Shown here in pieces: positions 1 to 13,837 of a DNA stretch of 64,000 nt. The notes below the pieces were generated by a model that saw only the letters and a program-made list of their open reading frames with translations, ran no database searches and was not told the DNA's origin. Both the position numbers and the translations under genes were made by a program. Source of the DNA: Ganoderma boninense (lineage: Eukaryota; Basidiomycota; Agaricomycetes; Polyporales; Polyporaceae); NCBI GenBank assembly GCA_002900995.3, contig CM035305.1:1426001-1490000 (forward strand), given 5' to 3'. Within the stretch, counting starts at the first letter, position 1; the number at the start of each line of letters is the position of its first letter.

Positions 1-247
<247 letters not shown>

Positions 248-2537
248 ATGTGGCTGTGGTTATTCCTCTGATGATGTGTGTACATGTACTATACTTCCCA
301 GTCTAGCATATCCCTCGTTAGCCGTATTCGCACAATGATAGCAGGCGTTCACACGAGTTCATCGTATCTTCTGTGTGACCATGTTTCCGTGGAAGGCTGG
401 TTGTCGCCATGTTGGCATTGGCGGTTGGTAGAGAGTGACGTCATTCACTCAAGGGCGCTAACTGGTTACGCAGGGCGCACCCACACGGGCGTGGCTGGAC
501 GCACTGGCTGACTCAAGCTGTCCTCTTGCACAGGCCGAGTTAAAGTAGCTTACAAGTTGCCATAGTAGGCGATGGTGTAAATTTCGGCGTTCCGCCTCAG
601 ATGTTCAGGCCAAGCTGTTCCCTCCTTGCCTCCGCTGCGAAAATTCGAGTACGTGGAATTCCCGAGGTTGCAAAAGCAAAACTTTTCCGTGAGTCGCGGG
701 ATGAATAGCTCTCGGTCATATGGGGTACTTCTGACTGACCACAAGGACAGCCTCAACTGGCGTCTCCGGCATGAGCGGGAGGTGTGTTGGGCCGGCACGC
801 TTCCACCGACCCCCTCGAACAAGAGTTAATCTCCGCAGCATACCCAGGAAGCTTTCGTCAAATGCGGTCTCTAAGGGGGTCTGCGGTCTCCGTATGAGCA
901 GAGAAAGACATAGTCAACGGTCGCATCTGTCGTTAGGCGAGGTATGGACCTGTGAGGAGGCCCCTTACGTGCCAAAACGCAATGACGTGAAGCCCTCACC
1001 CTGAGTCGCCCTGGATTCGGAAGTGGGACGGATCGCTGGCCCAGCTTCGTCCAGGTTTCTAGTAGGTTCACCGAAGTACCATAGGCGGTCGATGAACCTA
1101 GGTCGGATCGTCTGCGGACAGATAGTTGTTGTATGACTGAAAGCAACAACCGTTCGTGGCCGCGAAGCTGCGCATGATGCGCTCGATACCGCGCTCATAA
1201 AGGCGCCGGCCATCTGAGAAGCGCATTCGCAAAGCGGCCTAGAAGAAATCCTGACCACCTGGGCGGTTCCCCCACTGTAGAGGTGCAAGATGCGCCGCTT
1301 GTTAAAGTGCTTGGCGGGAGGGTCCACGGGACTAATCAGCAGATTGAGAGAAGAGGCTCTGTGTCCGTTCAGAGAGAAGATCCCTGTGAGACAACAACAG
1401 TTATCAGCGAAGCCGTCGTCGCACTGCGCAAAGAAGAAGCCTAGATACCGAGTACGAACCTGCTGGATATGGGTGAATTCTCGTAGGCTGAAGGCACGCG
1501 GCTGATTGAGACGGTCCTGTAAGGCGCGTACGTCAAAACTGCATGCATGAAGACACATGAGACAGAGGACAGGGGGTACATCGGGAAACGTCTGGAGCAC
1601 AAGTCGCCCAAGTCGCTCGTCTAGAGACCGGTCTCGAAGATGCCAAGGCTTTGGAAGCCCGTTCAACACTCGGACTTGACGTGATTACGTCAATTCACAA
1701 GGGTGAGGCATGATACTTGATGCTTGGTATGTACGTACTGGAGGTGTTCGAAAACTTTGCATGTGAACCAGACCGCCTAGTCGAATTCAAGTTGATGGGC
1801 GTTGAGTAGTCAAACTGGGCAACTAGTTTCAGACACGCACAATGCTTGGTTGCTCATGGCGCATACGCCGGCGCCGATCATGGCTTGAGCTTGAGCAACC
1901 GTTAATAGGTAGTCCTGGAAAGCCTGCCACACTATCAGGCTTCAGGGTGAGTACTTCGGCAGACTGTGACGCCTGACGGCAGTGTGGTCTGCGGTGATGA
2001 TGAATATTGATGACGGGCCTCGGCTGGCTCGGCATTGACTGATTGAAAAGAATAAGAATACGTACCGGAAGTATCGAATTTTTTAGGACCACGGATATAT
2101 TGATAGGGAAGAGAAGTTGGCATTGCAGTCGTGGTTAAATTTTTGTCTAGACCGCGAGCTTCTACTTTGACAGCTTAAGCGCCTGGGGCAAATGTCAATG
2201 CAGCGGTTCCGAAAATGGTATGGGAAACAAAGCCAAACAACGGATCCTGTGCGCATCTTGGACCGGGGCGCACATGCAGCAGCGTCCAGAGGCCACTGAA
2301 TCCACTCCCTTTCCCTCACCCCCACGTCCCAGCACTTGAAGACATCGAGCTGAAGGTGTCGCCTGTGCGTAGAACGAGAGGATCACGTGCGGCGGTTGCG
2401 ATTCCCACTGCCGCCATGCTCGCAGCTATCAGCGTCGTCTCCAAGAGCCCACATCGCATTCGGACTGCCCGGTACCCACTCCTTCCACGCTCTCGCTCCC
2501 GCCCTCTTCACCTCTCACCCTCTACTCTCAGCACACG
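248..2537. other. Gene-poor interval between histone H4 and the kelch gene
   Basis: About 2.3 kb with no recognisable protein. The longest open frame is on the minus strand at 965-1669 (234 codons). It is Cys- and Arg-rich, has no family motif and no intron-like continuation, so I do not call it a gene. The last 75 bases before the kelch start (about 2462-2537) are strongly pyrimidine-rich, as fungal core promoters often are. Confidence 0.5.
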
Positions 2538-3859
2538 ATGCCCGCAGCCCACTGGTTCTCGCTCTCCAAAACCCCGTTCCTAGCCCGATCCTCGCACTGC
2601 GTCTCCGTCACAAAGTCGGGCATCTTGATTGTCTACGGCGGAGAGCTGAAACCGCGGACGCCCATCGACACAGGCGTCGGCTATGATACAACTCCCCGGG
2701 GCTCCTTGCACGTGTTCGACCTCGCCAAGGGCCTCCTCTCCCAAGGCTGGCGCATGCTAACACCCGATACGAAGTACGCCCCTGCAGGCGCGGACCCTGC
2801 ACCGTCGCTTCCGGAGCCACGGGTCGGCGCGACCACCGTCTGGCTCAACGACGCCCTCTACCTCTGGGGCGGCCGCGGCGGCCAGGATATGACCCCCCTG
2901 GGAGCGCACCAGGCGGGCATCTGGAAGGCGACCATCAGGGCCGCCGATGGCCCGCAGCAGTCCGTCCGGTGGGAGCGCATCGCGGCTGCGAACGAGGACC
3001 AAGCACCGGAGCCCCGCAGCTACCACGTCTCAGTCGCCCATGGCGTAAGTCGTGCCTTCTCTTCTCTTCTCTCGGACTTCGTCTCCGAGTTTCGTGGCTG
3101 TGGGAGTTTCCACCGGGTGCTCAGGCTTCGTTCGCACAGGATAACATATACATCCACGCAGGCTGCCCGGTCAGCGGCCGGCTCGCCACGCTGCACGCAT
3201 TCAATGTCAATAATAGCGAGTGGAAGGCTCTCGCGTCGGCCCCAGAGCCCGGACGAGGCGGCACTTCTCTTGCAGCGACCACAGTCGCAGGCAAAGACGT
3301 GCTTCTGCGTTTCGGCGGTGCGTACAGGCTTCGCACGTTCAACGCTCGCTTGCCGGGTCGATGAGACTGACTCATTGCATCCGTTTGGACAGGCTTCTGT
3401 GGACAGCAGCTCCCGAGTGCAGCTGGGGAAGTCGACGTCTACATCATCGCCGAAGACAAGTGGGTGACGGTTCAGCCGACAGCGGACCCCACACATGGTG
3501 CTCCTGGGCCGCGCTCCGTAGCTGGCTTCACGCACTTTCAGTCACCCTTTCCCGCGCTCTCGAATGCGGTCGCAGTCGCCTACCACGGAGAGCGTGATGC
3601 AAGCAGCCAGGGGCACGCAGGCGCCGGCCAATTTTGGGACGACGTCTGGATCCTCTCGAAGGACGGCGACGACGTCCATGATGGCTGGTCATGGCAGTGC
3701 CTCGAGGTCTACTCGGACGACCACCTTCCAGAAGGTCGGGGCTGGTTCCCCCCCGCCGCATGGGTAGACGGGCAAGGAGACACCAAGCTCGTGCTTTTCG
3801 GAGGTCTTCTGTCGTCGAACGAGCGTTCTGATGAGCTTTGGGAGCTCGAAATAAACTGA
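2538..3859 (+). CDS. Kelch-repeat beta-propeller protein
   Basis: Three exons (2538-3044, 3140-3317, 3393-3859) join without a frame break into 383 residues. Repeated kelch blades are visible: CVSVTKSGILIVYGG near the N-terminus, then TTVWLNDALYLWGG, SYHVSVAHGDNIYIHAGC across the first splice, DVLLRFGGFCG across the second, and TKLVLFGGLLSS near the C-terminus. Each has the hydrophobic strand followed by a Gly-Gly pair typical of kelch. Such propellers bind partner proteins; no second domain is present to name a pathway. It resembles the single-domain kelch proteins (nitrile-specifier or Rab9 effector type) annotated in fungi, but substrate or partner cannot be read from the sequence. The start is the first ATG after the pyrimidine-rich leader. 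Confidence 0.85.
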
Positions 3860-4248
3860 TAGGCAGGCGAGTCCATCTGCATGTGGTTGAGATCGACGCT
3901 AACGTGCGGTGCCGGAGCGTGCAGTGCTCGATGTTTGCAGATGTTCCATAACAGTACAGAATGAACCGAAGTGATTTTTATCCGAATGTGGCGGAATAAC
4001 GCGTCGCGTTTCGTGTCTTTATGTGGGCGACAGAAGCGGGGAATATTGCTATTGTGGCCTATTTGCCATGTAACGTTCAAGTTTGGTACAAGTCATCTAT
4101 CTCGCTATCGTGGAGCATTGGCACACTTTGCAAAGAAGATGACGTATCCATCGGTGAGGATGGTGGCAGTCGCATGGCGTCGAGCCGTCGCGCCATATCA
4201 GCGCTGGATCGCATCTAAAGGGCGGCGGGCGCACGACAACGATAGGGA
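3860..4248. other. Convergent 3' region
   Basis: 389 bases between the stop of the kelch gene (+) and the stop of the Zip2-like gene (-). It must hold both 3' untranslated regions and terminators. Short open frames here show no conserved protein. Confidence 0.5.
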
Positions 4249-7200
4249 TTAGTGGATCACGGTGCATCGCAACATGTGGACGAACGGAACAACGCCACTC
4301 ACAATTCTATCCACACCCACAAGGGGCCCATACTCCAGAAGCCTCTCTTCTGGCATCTTCTCCAGGAAGTCTTCCAGACTCACTTGCGATAGCAACAAAC
4401 ATGAAGCGAAGAGGTTCATGCCATCCGATCCACACAAGTCATATTCTCCCTGCGCCCGTGCAGATGGTCAAAGGCACCCAGAAGCACGAGCAGCGTGCAA
4501 AATGCCAATGTATACATAGCACTCACATCGTGTTCTTCGTCAGTAAGCCAGAGCCGTCGGCCCCACGCATCTCCGCCAGTCGTGTCTCGGGCTTCCGCAC
4601 GGTCTCCGTATGTCCTTGCAAAAATGGCGGCTTCCTCCGGGGAGTTGGCGAAGGCATATTCCACAGGGCTGGTTTCGCATTTCGTCTGAAGGCCTTCCGA
4701 GATGGCTAGATCCCTCCTGAGGTTCCTGACGGCCTTCACGACGGGAGCGCTCCACACACTAGCGACGAGGCAATCCGCACCCGCCCTAGCAGCGTCGCCT
4801 GTCAAGGAATGATTCCAAGCTGATGGGTAGCACTCGAACACGACCAGGATGTAAGCGTAACGCCAAGAGAGTCGGCAGAGCAGGCCCAGCAGCGCAGCTG
4901 CGCAAGCGGGTAGCAATTCCACCGACGAAAACAGTACCGCAGTGTCGCAGTCAAGGATGAGGTCTTCGGAGCAGCAATGGGGTGCGGAGCTTGCGCTGCT
5001 ATAGCCGAGGAGTTCGCGTTCCACCAGATCAACTGCGCAGTGGGACCCTAGTGCGCGAACTAGTGCTCGCTTCTGGACAAGAGGTAATGATGCCATGTAT
5101 GTGTGTCTTGCGTCCGGGCGAATGTAATGGTCCGGAAGGACGAGAGTGTGGTAGTCGACCAGCTCAGCAGGGACGTTCCGATGGTCGGACAGGGCTGCCG
5201 CCGGGACCAGGTGGACAGTGTCTTCGGAGTCCCTAGTTTCATGAGTTGCAGCACATGGTGGAGCTGAGATAGAGGTATATCGGGTTGAAGAACGGACGCC
5301 TTCCCGCACAGAGTCAGATACTGCACCAGAGACTCGCGCGCAGAGATATTAATAGCGGGCGCAACAGAGGTCAGAGCGGATGACGTATCCGCCGACGAGC
5401 TGTTCCCGGTAACCATCGCTTCAGTTGCCGGATGCGGATTAAGCGAATTGTGGGAAATCACGGCAGGCACGCCACTTGGTGCAAGCGGGCCACGCCCGAG
5501 AGGAGCTGAAGGCAAACTCCGATCTTTGCCAAGAGGTCGGCCTGGGGAAGGCTCGTCCGCAGCCGTAAGTTCACTAAGTGCAGTGATATGCGAGCGTTCG
5601 AGGGCTGCGGAAGCGAAGAGGTGGTTATGGGCGTTATGGGAGGGTAGCGGGTCAGGGAATGCGGGACTGCCAGAGAGGTCCGAGAGACGGTCGTTGAGCG
5701 AGTCCGAATCATCGCCGCCGCAGTGAATTAGATCCATATCGAGGAAGAGATTTCCGTCAGCGGGGGGGCCGTCAAAGCCCTCGGCATCGCAAGCCATTTG
5801 CGTAAATGTGCTTGCACAAATTCCGGCCTCGACGTGGGGCTCTTGAGGGACAAAGAACACTCCAGAATCGTCGACAGTGTAAGCGGCCTCGTCTATAACC
5901 TCGTCGAAGATAGTCCTAGTAGCCTCTTCAAGTTCATCAATATCCTGGAACCTCACTCTCTTCGTTGGCCGCCCTCTTGGGGAGGCGTTGTCTTTCGTAT
6001 CTTCATCTCCGCTGCTGTCTGTCTCCTCGTCGTGATCCCAGTGTGCTAGAGGAGAAAGACCAGCTAGCCGCATTCGGTCGCTGCGAGTGAAAACCGGACC
6101 AATGTCGTCGTCGAAAGACTCGGAAAGAGAAACAGCGCAGTCAAGTCCATCGGCCAGAGACCACACTGCCGCAGACGGAGTCAAATCAGTTGATTCAGGC
6201 TGAGCGTCGCCAGAGACTGCCAAGCTGTCGTTGAAGAGCTTTGATAGACGGGATGCGACGTCGTCTTCATGCAGCTCTATCGTCTTGACAAGTGGTGGAG
6301 AAATATCGTCGGCCACGTCGGCCACTTCCTCGTCCGTAGGTACCGTCCGACCATACTTGAACGGACTTCAAAACAGCTCAGAGAACGTCGACTAATGAAC
6401 AAAATTATACTCACATCCAGCTCAGTTCTAATTGTAGCGACTGAAGACCTTTGACCTTCTTTAGGAATCCAGGGTAAGAGTTACAGTGAGCCGGTGATCC
6501 GTCTTCGAGCGCAGAAGTGGGCGTAGCGGGATCGACCAAGTCGGCGAGTCGGGTTGGCAGGCAAATGCTGGGATTTCATGCTCGTTAGGAGGAGCCAAAG
6601 TAGGCACTGCAGGAAGCAGGCAGGCAATGAAGTGGAGGCCGTCGGAAGGGAGGTGTACACTGACCGTCCATGAGGTGCTCGTCTTTCTCATCTATCTTCT
6701 CTTCCAGGATTAGACTGTACGGGTCACCGTCTCCTATGTAACCGCCACATGCGAGTTCGACCGTCTTCGTCGTAAAGGCGAAAGGATCGTCGCTGCTCGT
6801 AACAGCGTCTCCGCGACCAATGGATCGAATCTGACATTCATCGTGATTGGATGCTTCGGTCGGTGGTCGGCCGAGCATAGATACAGATATGTCGGAACGG
6901 GGTGGAGAAGTTGGAGATTTGGGTGTGGAGATAACTGAACGGCAGGTAGCCTGAGATAGACGGAGCAGAGGACCAATGAAAGACGACAGGCTACAATCTT
7001 GGTCAACGTCGACCTAGACAGGCTCACGCGGAGCACTCTACCTTTGCCCTTCGCCCAATAATGACGGCGCTGAAAACCGGACGTCGAATCTCTCCGCTTT
7101 GGGCAGTTGGAACTCCTCTGAAACGGATCGAGTTGTAGCAGACCATCGAACGGGAGCGAGCGCACTGTACGTACCCATCGGCAGAAACTCCTCTCCAAGA

Positions 7201-8812
7201 CCATCAGCTTCCGATGACGGTAAGAAGAGTTCGTCTATATCGCTCGAGGCATCTACCAGGGAAGGCGTTCCCAAAGTCAGAGGAGAGGAAGGGTTTTGAT
7301 CCCATCTACAGGATTGTTAGTCTTATATTTTGAAGAAACTGATTTGAGTGCTTACCCCAACCTCCAACTAGCTCGAGATGTTCGTTTGGTACGTCTTCGT
7401 CGTCCTCATCTTTAATCTCAACTGAAGACAGACCTAAACCGGGTATTTTCGTCGCGTCTTTTAGAGACGTCATAAACTGAATCCTTCTTGATTCTGGGCT
7501 TGCGACAGCGAGCCCTGGCTGCCGACTACGGGGGAATATTGGAAGCATGTCGGGCTCAATGGTCTCTAATGGAGGCGTATCCATTCGAAGAAATTCGTCG
7601 AAGTTCCTCGTCTCCGACAATGCCCCCGCCCGTGCCGACATTGTAGGTACCGCTTTCATCAGGGTCAGGACAGCCTGATGGCTCTCGGCGTTGATCTCAA
7701 GCTTATTTCCACTAGTGACTATAATAAGTACCTCAGAGACTGAGAACGATCAGGACTCACAGCGCGTCGTCCACATTCACGTTCACTTCCTCGAATGTCA
7801 CCTCTTCTGCTGGGTATATGCGCCAAGTTTCAAGCATTTCTGCACGCGTCTGTGGCAATTGGGCGGTGGCGGTACGTTTATTTGACAGCGGAGTCTCCTT
7901 CCTCGAGCGACACGACAAGATTGGTGACATGGGCCTGCTTAACAAGAAGGTGTCGAAGTCCTCTAGTGTACCTTTGAGCGCATACCCACGTATCAAGAGG
8001 AGCAACGAATGCACCTACCATCGCTGTCGGATGTCAAAAGCTTCTCTGACAATTCGACGCCCGAGGGTACAGATATGCATCGTTTGATATATGATGACAA
8101 CACGTCGACATCGTCGACCTGCCAGCGTTCCTCATAAAGGTCGAGTTTCGTCAAGCCCCAGCTCTGAGACAATATTTGAAACGGATCGACCGGAAGAGTA
8201 ACCTCTGTTGGGGCTTGCATGGGCGCAAACACGAGTGACTCAGACAGAAGCTGTTGAAATCACTTAGGGGGTCTCGTTCTCAGTGCACAGCAGATAAAAT
8301 GGCATGGCGCGCACGTCTGTGACAGCTTCCTGTGTCCAGGTAACGTAGTTGGTGGCAAGATGGGTGAGAACATACTCCAGTAAAAGGCTGCGGATGTGAA
8401 CCCGAAGTTCAATTTCTGGGTCTGGCGGAGGGTCCATGAGTCGCAGTCCTTGAGGTGGTCGTCGTTGTTGTTGAGTCCGAAGACTGCGCTTCAGTCCGTC
8501 GTAACTTACAGGAAGAGCGCCTGTGGCGCTAACGAGATATTTTCCGAAAACACCGGAGATGGGGTGTGCGGCACATGGAAGAGCCAACGAATTCAACACA
8601 CAAAGCTCAGGCTTAAGCTTGGTTTCAATGGACCTTGCTCTCTTTGCTCTCTTGCTGCCGTCACTGTCCACATTTCCCCGCTGCATAACACGGGGCCGCT
8701 GCTGCTTGTATCTGCAGGCACGTTCTCGTGAGCAACTGATGCCGTCGCCACCAACCGCCAGCTTATCCTTCTCCCAGAAGCTCAGGTCGATTCCAGTCAT
8801 TCTTGTCTTCAA
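4249..8812 (-). CDS. Putative meiotic XPF-like ZMM protein (Zip2/SHOC1-like)
   Basis: A large multi-exon minus-strand gene. The N-terminal half is acidic and poorly conserved. The C-terminal half (4249-5230) carries DLILDCDTAVLF, SWRYAYILVVFECYP, VVKAVRNLRRDLAI, EYAFANSPEEAAIFART and, after an intron at about 4437-4520, DGMNLFASCLLLSQVSLEDF and PEERLLEYGPLVG. This order (XPF-like nuclease fold lacking the catalytic GDXnERKXXXD, then a helix-hairpin-helix-like end) fits Zip2/SHOC1, the ZMM protein that with Spo16 stabilises crossover intermediates in meiosis. Several introns are clear (for example 8441-8500, 7976-8023). The frame breaks by one base near 5231-5233 and 6466-6467, and the junction near 7038 is unresolved. 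The start at 8812 is only the first ATG of the most upstream open frame. Existence of the gene is firm; the name is a motif-based inference. Confidence 0.55.
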
Positions 8813-9414
8813 CCCACTCAGGCACGTCTAGTAGAAGCTACGGCTTTTGCTGCATGGAGTCGATCGTCTGCAATCCAAAACATGCCGAATGGCTCTAAAT
8901 CCGAGCGAAGTGTTCTAATTTTTCTCGGCCAGCTTCGAAACTTCCTGGATTCAGTCCACTCCGTTTTCTAATCTAGAACGGTCGTCTTCGACCAATGTCC
9001 TGCATCCTTCCCTCCGCCGTACGTATTTACGGACGGCAAGCAGAGAAACCCGGAGGCCCGTGCGACCCCGTGGTGCAGTCATGTTCACTGTACCTTTATA
9101 TCGCGGCCCGTCGGCTCATGGTCCCAGTCTCAGAAACAGTACGACAAGCCGACATTCGTAAGGGAGCTGTTATTCCATTGCCAGCGTACGTTCCGAGGTA
9201 CGTTGATGATCCCATGCACGTTTTACCCCTTTCTGACCACTTTACGGCACCAGGCGGCATCAGCGCTGTGCGGGAGAGGCTACACTTCCTTCCATGTCAT
9301 CTGCCTGCACATGTCTGCCCCATGGGACCTATCTTCCTCCGCAGCCGCCCTCGATACATATAAGGCTCCATGAGTTACGTTTGAAAGTCGCCTCCCCGTA
9401 CCGTTCGAATCGCT
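8813..9414. other. Divergent promoter region
   Basis: 602 bases between the 5' ends of the Zip2-like gene (-) and the carboxylesterase (+). No conserved open frame. It contains the TATA element of the esterase listed separately. Confidence 0.5.
9359..9363 (+). promoter_or_regulatory. TATA box of the carboxylesterase gene
   Basis: TATAA in the context ATACATATAAGG, 52 bases upstream of the ATG at 9415. Position and sequence fit a core promoter with a short 5' leader. Confidence 0.6.
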
Positions 9415-11850
<2,436 letters not shown>

Positions 11851-11889
11851 CCTTGTCGTCCCGACGTAGCACTGCGCGTCCAAACATAG

Positions 11890-12950
11890 TCAAATGAAGT
11901 AAATAAACTTCGACGTTACATGGTTCATCACTATTGCCCTCCGAGTTCCGCCGACGGCCACCAAGTTGCCCCGCCTCAAGACCGGCCGGTACAGCTCTAG
12001 CCCCTCTGTGACGTTCGTCAGCACGTTGTCATCCCAGTCTCCATACACAAAGCCCATGTAGAGCATCGTCGTTCCGTACCATGCTGCCGCCACGGTGGTC
12101 GAGTACAACACGGGCTTGATGTATGGATGTCGACACTGGTAAGTGGACTCAGTAGCGTTGTTTCCGAGTTGCTCGATATAGAACGTCCTCACTACCCCGA
12201 AGTGGTCCGAGTACGAAAATTGGCAGCCGGGGACAAGTTCCGGCAGCGTGACCACGTGTGTGGACGGCGCGGAAGTTTGGGATACGCGGAGCTCCAGAGG
12301 CTTTCCAGCGGTGTAAGTACGAGTCCAGAGGCAGATCCGCCGTGACGCCATAAGAATGGATGCTATCTTGGGCAATGGAGCGTTGCGGAGGCCGGGCTCT
12401 GGGATGTCGAGATGGATGACCGCCCGGGGTCTGTGAGACCTGCGTGGTCGCGGACGATGTCCATGCGAAGTGTGCTTGGGCTACTCTTGAAATCGCCCGA
12501 AGCGATAACTTGAACAAAGCGGTCGAATTCGGCGGGGTGCCTTGCCAGCTTTGTAAATTCCCAAGCATTGACGAGACGATGCGTCCTCGGATGTTCCGGA
12601 CCTTCGTCTCCACCCTTCGCAAACAACTACAGAGAGAGCTGCGTCAGTGCACTGCTCAAAGGAGATAAGCATGCAATCGGAACCTACGTGGATAATGTAA
12701 ACTCCGACCTGCCCGAGGTGCCCCACTGATTGAACGGCGAAGTCAGCAAGCTCTTCAATGAACCGACACGCGCATATATGCCTTCTGAAGAGTTGATTAA
12801 GGCTGCCTTTCCGACACAGCTGCACGCACGACCACAGCTCTCGCAGGGTCACTATATCATCGTCCGAGGAAACAAGTGCCACCGCAATGGCTATGATGCG
12901 TACCGTCCGGTATTTCGAACTATATTGAGATCCTCTATGTCTTGTGAGTA
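11890..12950 (-). pseudogene. Degenerate copy of the ISC1-like sphingomyelinase
   Basis: Pieces of the neighbouring intact gene (13838-15403) recur here in the same order and strand but in three frames. Recognisable blocks are KYRTVRIIAIA then DDDIVTLRELW (parent NYDVITLQELW), GQVGVYIIHV (parent GQVQLYNTHV), FAKGGDEGPEHPRTHRLVNA, VIASGDFKS (parent VIASGDFNS), YGVTADLPLDSY (parent HGVTADSPLNSY), FSYSDHFG and TTMLYMGFVYGDW. The stretch between the QELW and YNTH blocks is mostly deleted, the Asn of the catalytic GDFN is Lys, and the linker with the first membrane helix is gone. Multiple frameshifts and in-frame stops remain. Substitutions are spread along the whole copy, so this is old decay, not a read error. 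It arose by tandem duplication. Confidence 0.9.
11902..11907 (+). terminator. Polyadenylation signal of the carboxylesterase
   Basis: AATAAA 52 bases after the esterase stop. It overlaps the tail of the opposing sphingomyelinase pseudogene, so the two features share this stretch. Confidence 0.5.
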
Positions 12951-13837
12951 AAGCCCGTCATCATGTATGATGGTCAACAAAACCACATACCAACAGGTAA
13001 ATGTCAGAACTTAGTACAGTGACCTTGATGACCGTTCAATGGCCCTTCATGGGTACCCATCCCTCCTGCTATCGAGAACAGATGCCCCCAAGTCGGGAAG
13101 TTATTCCCAGATTGATTGTGGAGGTCTTTGGGAAAGACATCTCGCGGAAAATGAATAACGTCGTTTAATCAAGTAACGGTGCTGGTCAAGACGTACCGAA
13201 AGCCCGTGGACGCGTAGACCATTGTACTGAAGAAAATGAATTCATCAGCCATCTGTTGGAACTACAACCGAATACAGAAGACAACGAGGGAAAGAGGATC
13301 CTCGAGAAGTCGCGGCCAAAAATTGCGTATGAAGTGCCGCACATGGACCATAACGGTTTGGCTAGCCTGCGCGAAGTGACGGTCCCAAATGTTGCCTGCG
13401 AATCTCGAGTCATAGTAGACCACTTAATCTCTGACGGGGACCCAACCTCTGACGGTGGCCGACGTGATCAAAGGTCAGCACATGTATAAATCCCACGTGA
13501 TGGTAAGTCACCACGCGCAGAGGTGATACGAGTCGATGAACGGTACGATCCCCAGCGTGACAGCAGTGGTACCCGAGACCTCAGCAACACGACCGCAAGA
13601 CTGCTCCGCAGGCGCAACGCGGCTCCAACGGGGGCCATCTGTGGCGAAAAATGAATATTTATCAGCTGTGCTACCCCAATAGAAGACGCAGAGGACGCAC
13701 TGAAATTAAAATCACATTTGGGTCCCATCTCGAATAGCAAATCTCTGTGGGACCAAACGGCGCCGTGTCCAGTGTCCGTGATACAACCAAGCATCTAATA
13801 TCCAACAAAACCAGTCCAGCCGTCTACACTGTATACC
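12951..13837. other. Spacer between the two sphingomyelinase copies
   Basis: 887 bases between the pseudogene 5' end and the stop of the intact copy. It should hold the 3' region of the intact gene and the relic promoter of the dead one. Open frames of 75-108 codons on either strand show no conserved motif. Confidence 0.5.

Noticed and set aside
965..1669. 234-codon minus-strand open frame
   Set aside because: No family motif, odd Cys/Arg composition, no supporting splice structure; long GC-rich intergenic DNA yields such frames by chance.
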